NCBI GenBank assembly: GCA_016987375.1
Contig: PJRA01000549.1
Location: 1,557,077-1,606,278 of the forward strand
Source of the DNA: Brachionus koreanus
Taxonomy: Eukaryota > Rotifera > Eurotatoria > Ploima > Brachionidae
Length of the DNA: 49,202 nt
Direction: 5' to 3'
This document shows positions 44,041 through 49,202 of this stretch, piece after piece. The notes under the pieces are model-generated. The model ran no database searches. It had not been told where the DNA came from and was given only the letters and a program-made list of their open reading frames with translations. Within the stretch, counting starts at the first letter, position 1, and each line of letters begins with the position of its first letter. The position numbers and the translations under genes are program-made.

Positions 44041-45531
44041 CATCATAAAATAATCAATTCGAGCTCAAGCTCATTTAATGAATCTTCAATTCTTTTTTCC
44101 AAATCTTCGGCATCATTTGTTAACTAGTTTGTTAGTAAATTTCCAAGTCTAATTATTTGAATTCGAGGTTTAATTTTTCCACATTCTTTTGAACTTTTTT
44201 TATAAATAGCTTTTTCCTTGCATTCAGCTTTGAGTCTTTTTGATTAAATTAAGACGGTCAAATGAACCATTAAAATAGGCACTACTAATATATAAAAAAT
44301 TTGCTTTAAATAATAGAATAAAAAAAAATCAATCCAACTTGGTTGTTTGATGTATAATTTGTTTATTGCAAATTTTTAAAATCAATTAAGATTGTTATGC
44401 AAAATTGAATTTTGTTTAAATAAATAAGAAAAAAAAATATTTTTGTAATCGAAAAAGTAAGAAAGATTTTTTTTAATTAAATTAAGCTTTCTGAATGTTA
44501 TTTTTAGTTAATTCAATTCAATTTATTTAATTTATATACCTTAATAAAATTAGATTTTTGTGTTTTTAAAAATTGATTTATAAATATTGAAAAAGTAATG
44601 ACAACAATTCAGACATTTGCTAAAAATGTTTCATGGTTGAGTTGGAACCAAGTTTAGAAAGTAAGTGTGTAGCTGAGTCAAACTCAATCTTAGTGTAACA
44701 AGCTAATTTTGTCAATGCCTTTGGCCAAAATTCTTAAAGGTCATCAATATTAGATTAATAAACATTTGATACAAGCTTTTAATATTTTTTATATGCAAGC
44801 ATTCTCAGCCGAATACTTGGAAATTTTTTAAAAAATTTTTTCAACAAACTTTTTGTATTAATAAATTTAAATTAGTGAATATGAGCGAAGATCTATCAAA
44901 ATATTAATTAAGACCAATTAGGCAAATAGCCTGACTAGTTGATAGTAATTAGTTTATTAGGAAAAGTGATGGCAAACAGTGACACATGTCTTTGTTAAGT
45001 TTTAATAATTTTGATTAAGACAAGACTTCGGTTTGAACACTCAAGTCCAACCCTGATTTGAAAAACTTTGATGAAATTTTTTTTGGTAGCTCAATGGCAG
45101 AAAAACTTACTAGAAATATTTATTTAAAATAAGACATAATAAATAGTATAAATTGGTTAGAACAGTTGAAACTAATTCCCATACAAAATTTAAAGATGAA
45201 ATAAGAAATTTGTTTAATTATTTATTTAGTATCCATTTTGTTGTTGATTAAATTTTATGAGAAAAGATAAAAAAATGCTCGAAATTTTAGTTTCCAAGCT
45301 TGATTGGGAACGATTGTCATAGAACAACATCATAGCTACTCTTTTAAACTTGATCAAGCCGAAAATAGCTCGATTTAATTAGTCAGTCTAGAAAAGCAAA
45401 AAAAATGATCGAATGCTTAATTTAAAGCTTTGTTAACTTTTATCAAGGCTATTTAAAAACATTGTATTGTTGGATTTAGATTCTATTGTTGATGGTTTGG
45501 TTCGCTTTTTTTTTTAATTATCATATGAATA
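44041..45531. other. AT-rich spacer
   Basis: No gene recognised. The right end should carry the promoter of the gene starting at 45532. Confidence 0.5.
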
Positions 45532-48500
45532 ATGGACCCTATGAATAGGAAATTTAAAATAAACAAAAATGACAGCCAATATTTGACCAAATTTCAAGTG
45601 AAAAAAGCACAATTTTTGTTCGAAAATGATTATTTTATTTGGAACGAGGCCGAAATGTACCTAAGGTTTCACGAATTTTTTTCAAATTCGTCTAATCCAG
45701 ACCTATTGTATGAAAACGTGTGCAGATCCACCAGAGTTGTATTCAAAATGATACATGACGTTCACTTTTCATCCGAGAAGTCAAATGCTGCCCATCTTAA
45801 ATTCTACGAAGTCCTGGTAAGCTAGTCTACATAAATAAAAAAAAACAAGTTCAAGAAAATCTTATTTTTATTTTAGGATGCTTGGGGAGCCTTGCATTTG
45901 TATATAAAAAAATTTGATTGCTTTCCATCCGAATTCATCGGCTGGTTCAAATCAATATACGAAATCTATCAGTCAAACGATCAAACTATATCCTATGAGA
46001 CTCTTTTACGACTTTTTTTAATTGCTGGGAGTAATGAAAAATCAGCAATGAATGCTTTCAATATTATGACTGCAGTGAGTATTTAAAGGAATTTTAAATA
46101 TTGAAATAATGACCAAAAATATTTAGACAAGAGTTCAAAAATAACTTTAAACTAGATTTTAACTTTAAACAAGTTCTAGTTTTATATATGTGGCTTTGCG
46201 AATAAAAAAAACTTTTGGCTTAATCTTTGATTATAAGAATTTATTAAATTTTTTAAGCATTTATAAATGTTAAGCAATTAGCAGTTTTTGATAGAATAAT
46301 AATTTTTAAGTGCTTTCTAAAAATATATAGAAAAATTTTTCTAATGAATTTTTAAATTTATTGCAATAGTAAAGCTAAAATAATTAAAATAAATATAATT
46401 TTTATTACTTTTGAATAAAGTCAAAAATTTTAAATGTTTATTTTTCTGATAAGACAATATTTTGCTGACTTAACAATCAAAGGCTGCAGGGGTCTTTTGA
46501 ACCAGTTTTTTTACTTCCTTCTTGGTTTTTTTTTCAATTATATCTTAGATCAAGATTTCACATTGCCTTCAAAAAGAAAGATCAACCAACTCAAATATCT
46601 CAGTATAAATAAACTGAAAAAATGAAAAGTAAACTAAGCGGAACTACGTTAGTCGTCCTGTTTCATTTCAGGCTCTATCAGTTTATTAGAAATATTAAAA
46701 AAGAAAGTTCTAAAAATTTGAGAAACTTGGCTTATTACTTTAAAAAATGAATCATTCAGTTATTTTAGAATTAATCAAAATTATCGCGCTTAAAGCAAAA
46801 TCTTTATCATTTAATGCTATATTCCAAATTCTATTCGATTCAACATTCCACTATAGAATCTTTTTAATGTCAAAATTAAGTGTCAGAATAATCCTAAAAC
46901 TTGATATCCAATTTTAAATAATCTAAGTTTGTGAGCCGCATAAGAAAAATTCATGATCAAAATATTATGATCTTGTTCAAAAAGTTATTATTTAAAAACA
47001 TCAAATAGAAAAATGTTTTCATGTGTAGCAAAGCATTTAAAACAAAAAAATTTGTGCAATATAATTTTTATCAAAAAATACTTAAAATTTTTTTTTTAAA
47101 TGATATTTTTTATTTTGATGATGATTTTTGATTTACCACAAAATGTTCAGCTTTTATTAAAATTTCTAAATTTATCATTTAATTTTAAGTTTAAATTTTT
47201 TTCTAAAAATTTTATTTCAGAGAAAAAAGCTCAAGTTAAATTTTGATCGAGTGCTATTTTTGCTTAAACAATTGGTTATTTCAAACGATGTTGGAAATTT
47301 TTGTCACGATTTAGTACCAAGGCTAAAAAATTATCTTCTCTTCGACAAAACCGTCAAGCCTCCAGATCAAGTATTGAGAAATTATGACTATGAGCTAAAT
47401 GATATATATTCAAATTTGAGCGATTGGAATACCAATATCCAATCTAGTAGAATTAAAGAAAGAGATGATAAAAAATCTTGCAAAGTTGCTGAATTTGACA
47501 ATTTTAATCTTGAAATTTCGAGTAAAAAATCAAATTTTCCTGAGAAAGAATTCTATTTTAATAAGAATTCTTCACATACTCAGAGCATTAAAGCCTCTTT
47601 GTCCGACCCTTCGACAAAAAACTCTTTTAAGCTTTCTGAATTTAAAAGAGAATTCAAAAATCAATCGAAGAGTATAAACAATTCAAGTGATGTAAGACTT
47701 GAACCCGAAATGGGAATGAGTGAATCTGGTTCAAATTTAACAGAAAAAAAAAGTGTTTATTTGAGCACTTCATTTAGTGAAAACGAGTTTAAAAGAGAAA
47801 AGAAAAATTCGAAAAAGTCTTCAAAAAACCGGTCTAAATACAATTACAAACAGCAATATGCGGAAATTTTTTCCAATTTTCAAAAATCAAAAAATTCAAA
47901 AATGAATTTTTTAAGCAAAAATAATTCGTCAGGATCAGACTTGGCCACTGCTAGAAAGGACTCAAAGAGCTCTCATTCTATATATGAAAATCAATTCAAA
48001 AGACGAAGTGACTGCTCGTCAATGAGTGAAAATTTTTACGAAAATACATTGGTCAGTTCGTCGCCACAAGACAAAGAGATAAAAAATTTTTCAGCTTTGC
48101 CTCAATCAAAACAGGAAAAAATTCTCCAAAGTATTCTCAATGAGATTTCAACTCTAAATCAACGAGTTGATTCAAGGTCACGAGAAAAACTTAGACGCCA
48201 TAGGTCTTCCAAAGTAACTAACTCTTCCTTGGATACTTTAGATGATGTCGATTCAGAACAAGATATGGAAGATTATTACTCTCAATCAGACTTTAAAGAA
48301 ACTGATTTTGAAGAAAATTTGTGGCCAGATCAGAACAAAATTAAGTACTTTTCAAATTATAAAAAATACTTTGACTCTGAAAATAACGATAGTTTGAATA
48401 GGCAAGCATTCTATCTCGACCAAGATTGGAGTCTTTCACAGAATTCAAACACGTTTAATTTAAGTGTAAATGAACATCGAATTATTAATGAAGTATTAAA

Positions 48501-48615
48501 AAAATTAAGGCCTATGGTTGAAAAATGTGTGCGCAAAGAAGTCAGAAAGTATTTTGATAAATCAAGAATTTTTAATCGATACGAGTCAAGTTTGACTAAA
48601 ATTGGAGACTTTTAA
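45532..48615 (+). CDS. Degenerate EF-hand (calexcitin/sarcoplasmic calcium-binding-like) protein with Ser-rich extension
   Basis: Three exons, 45532-45816, 45877-46074 and 47221-48615, all in phase 0, give 625 residues. The first 200 residues follow the layout of calexcitin/SCP proteins: LTKFQVKKAQFLFEN matches the LSDFQ..K..FVF opening helix, KFYEVLDAWGALHLY matches the IWEALK region, and FIGWFKSIYEIYQ then TISYETLLRLFLIAGSN match later EF-hand helices. None of the expected loops keeps the DxDxDG calcium ligands, so calcium binding is unlikely. Exon 3 adds about 430 residues rich in Ser, Lys, Asn and Glu, predicted disordered, with phosphosite-like SR/SS runs, and ends in a helical, charged segment (IINEVLKKLRPMVEKC). 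No signal peptide or membrane span. Intron 2 is 1.1 kb. The family assignment is by pattern only; an unrelated helical protein remains possible. Confidence 0.7.
46075..47220 (+). other. Long intron of the EF-hand-like gene
   Basis: AT-rich, 1,146 bp, with a GTGAGT donor and a TTTATTTCAG acceptor. A 63-codon open frame at 46434-46625 reads FADLTIKGCRGLLNQFFYFL and similar. It could be an alternative exon but is probably chance. Confidence 0.6.
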
Positions 48616-48904
48616 GATTTAAATTTTTTATTTTCTTAAGTTAAATAAATTTTATTTTAAAAATTTTTAGCTCAATTTGTTGCATTTTAATTTGAAAGAA
48701 AATTTTACTTTTGACTTTTATTTAGAAAATTATTGAATCAAGAAAAATTTTCTTAGTACTAGAAAGCCAGTAAGATTATTAATAAAAATTTCAAATTTAA
48801 CGATTATGCAAAAATGGAGACAAATTAAATATTTTTTTCTGTTTAAATAATAAAAATAAAATGATTAATTTTTAAAGCTTATAAAATTTTATTTCTTATA
48901 GTAA
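48616..48904. other. Spacer with a weak MITE remnant
   Basis: Contains the 3' UTR of the preceding gene. TACTAGAAAGCC at 48757-48768, followed by AATAAAAATTTCAAA, resembles a decayed end of the MITE family seen at 6229 and 8956. Confidence 0.4.
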
Positions 48905-49202
48905 AAAAAATGTTAAGTGCAAAATTAGATCGCTGACTGACAAATTTGGAAATCAATTGATTAAAGGCAATGATATTGCAAAATGTCTTTAATGATCATT
49001 TTGACAGAAACAAATCAATAGGCACTGATGGCATATATCCATATGTACTTAGAGAGTGCAGTGATGTATTATGTGAACCGTTGTCTTTGTTGTTTAAATT
49101 ATCATCCGAGTCGTGTATGGTACCAGCGTGTTGGAAGAGAGCAAATGTTACTCCAGTGTACAAGAAGAAAGGTGGTAAAACAAATCCTGAAAACTATCGT
49201 CC
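48905..49202 (+). mobile_element. Decayed non-LTR retrotransposon (reverse transcriptase N-terminal part), runs off the window
   Basis: From 49021 the frame reads GTDGIYPYVLRECSDVLCEP, then LSLLFKLSSESCMVPACWKR and ANVTPVYKKKGGKTNPENYR. This is the start of a LINE reverse transcriptase of the Jockey/CR1/RTE type (GPDGI...LxPLxxLFNxS...W..A.V.P..KKG....NYRPIS). Upstream, CKIRSLTDKFGNQLIKGNDI matches the pre-RT linker but is in another frame. The 40-60 residues that normally separate the two parts are missing. It is therefore a broken, non-autonomous relic; the rest lies beyond the right edge. Confidence 0.85.

Noticed and set aside
1..49202. CRISPR arrays, bacterial operons, phage or plasmid features
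   Set aside because: The sequence is eukaryotic throughout, with spliced genes and an animal-type tRNA; no spaced direct-repeat array was seen.

Overview
The window is very AT-rich nuclear DNA from an animal. Its genes are split by short GT-AG introns (mostly about 45-120 bp), and the spaces between genes are long and full of homopolymer A/T. The proteins are animal-type: PACRG, ASH2L, MEX3, RTEL1, ARFGAP2/3, deoxyhypusine hydroxylase and a chitin-deacetylase-like protein. PACRG implies cilia or flagella. The base composition and compact genes would fit a small-genome invertebrate such as a rotifer, but that is inference; nothing in the window fixes the species.

Layout. 0-11 kb: a tRNA-like hairpin, PACRG (- strand), decayed coding fragments, DOHH (+), an unrecognised two-exon gene lying 128 bp behind CHCHD7 (both -), two inverted copies of a piggyBac-like MITE, a half-RING coiled-coil protein (-), and tRNA-Val(AAC) (+). 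11-17.5 kb: ASH2L in eight exons (-), a frameshifted coding relic, and NDUFA4/COXFA4 (-). 17.5-27.6 kb: a 10-kb gene-poor stretch ending at the intronless two-KH gene mex-3 (+). It contains a CpG-dense island with a perfect dyad, palindromic homeodomain-type sites, and a small minus-strand ORF that resembles a SOCS box. 28.8-32.4 kb: probable 3' UTR and non-coding DNA. 32.4-42 kb: a membrane-anchored chitin-deacetylase-like protein with lost metal ligands, RTEL1 in twelve exons, and ARFGAP2/3 (all +). 42-49.2 kb: a non-coding stretch with two unexplained exon-like islands, a degenerate EF-hand (calexcitin/SCP-like) gene with a serine-rich tail (+), and at the right edge a decayed non-LTR retrotransposon that runs off the window.

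The genes are mostly unrelated housekeeping functions: mitochondrial assembly and respiration (CHCHD7, NDUFA4), translation-factor modification (DOHH), chromatin (ASH2L), genome stability (RTEL1), Golgi traffic (ARFGAP), RNA control (MEX3) and cilia (PACRG). I see no dedicated gene cluster or clear new multi-gene system. The points most worth following are the regulatory-looking elements upstream of mex-3, the possible CHCHD7 two-gene transcript, the degenerate CE4 and EF-hand proteins, and the TTAA-flanked MITE family. Exon coordinates were set by hand from reading frame, GT/AG sites and remembered family sequence. They have not been checked against transcripts.
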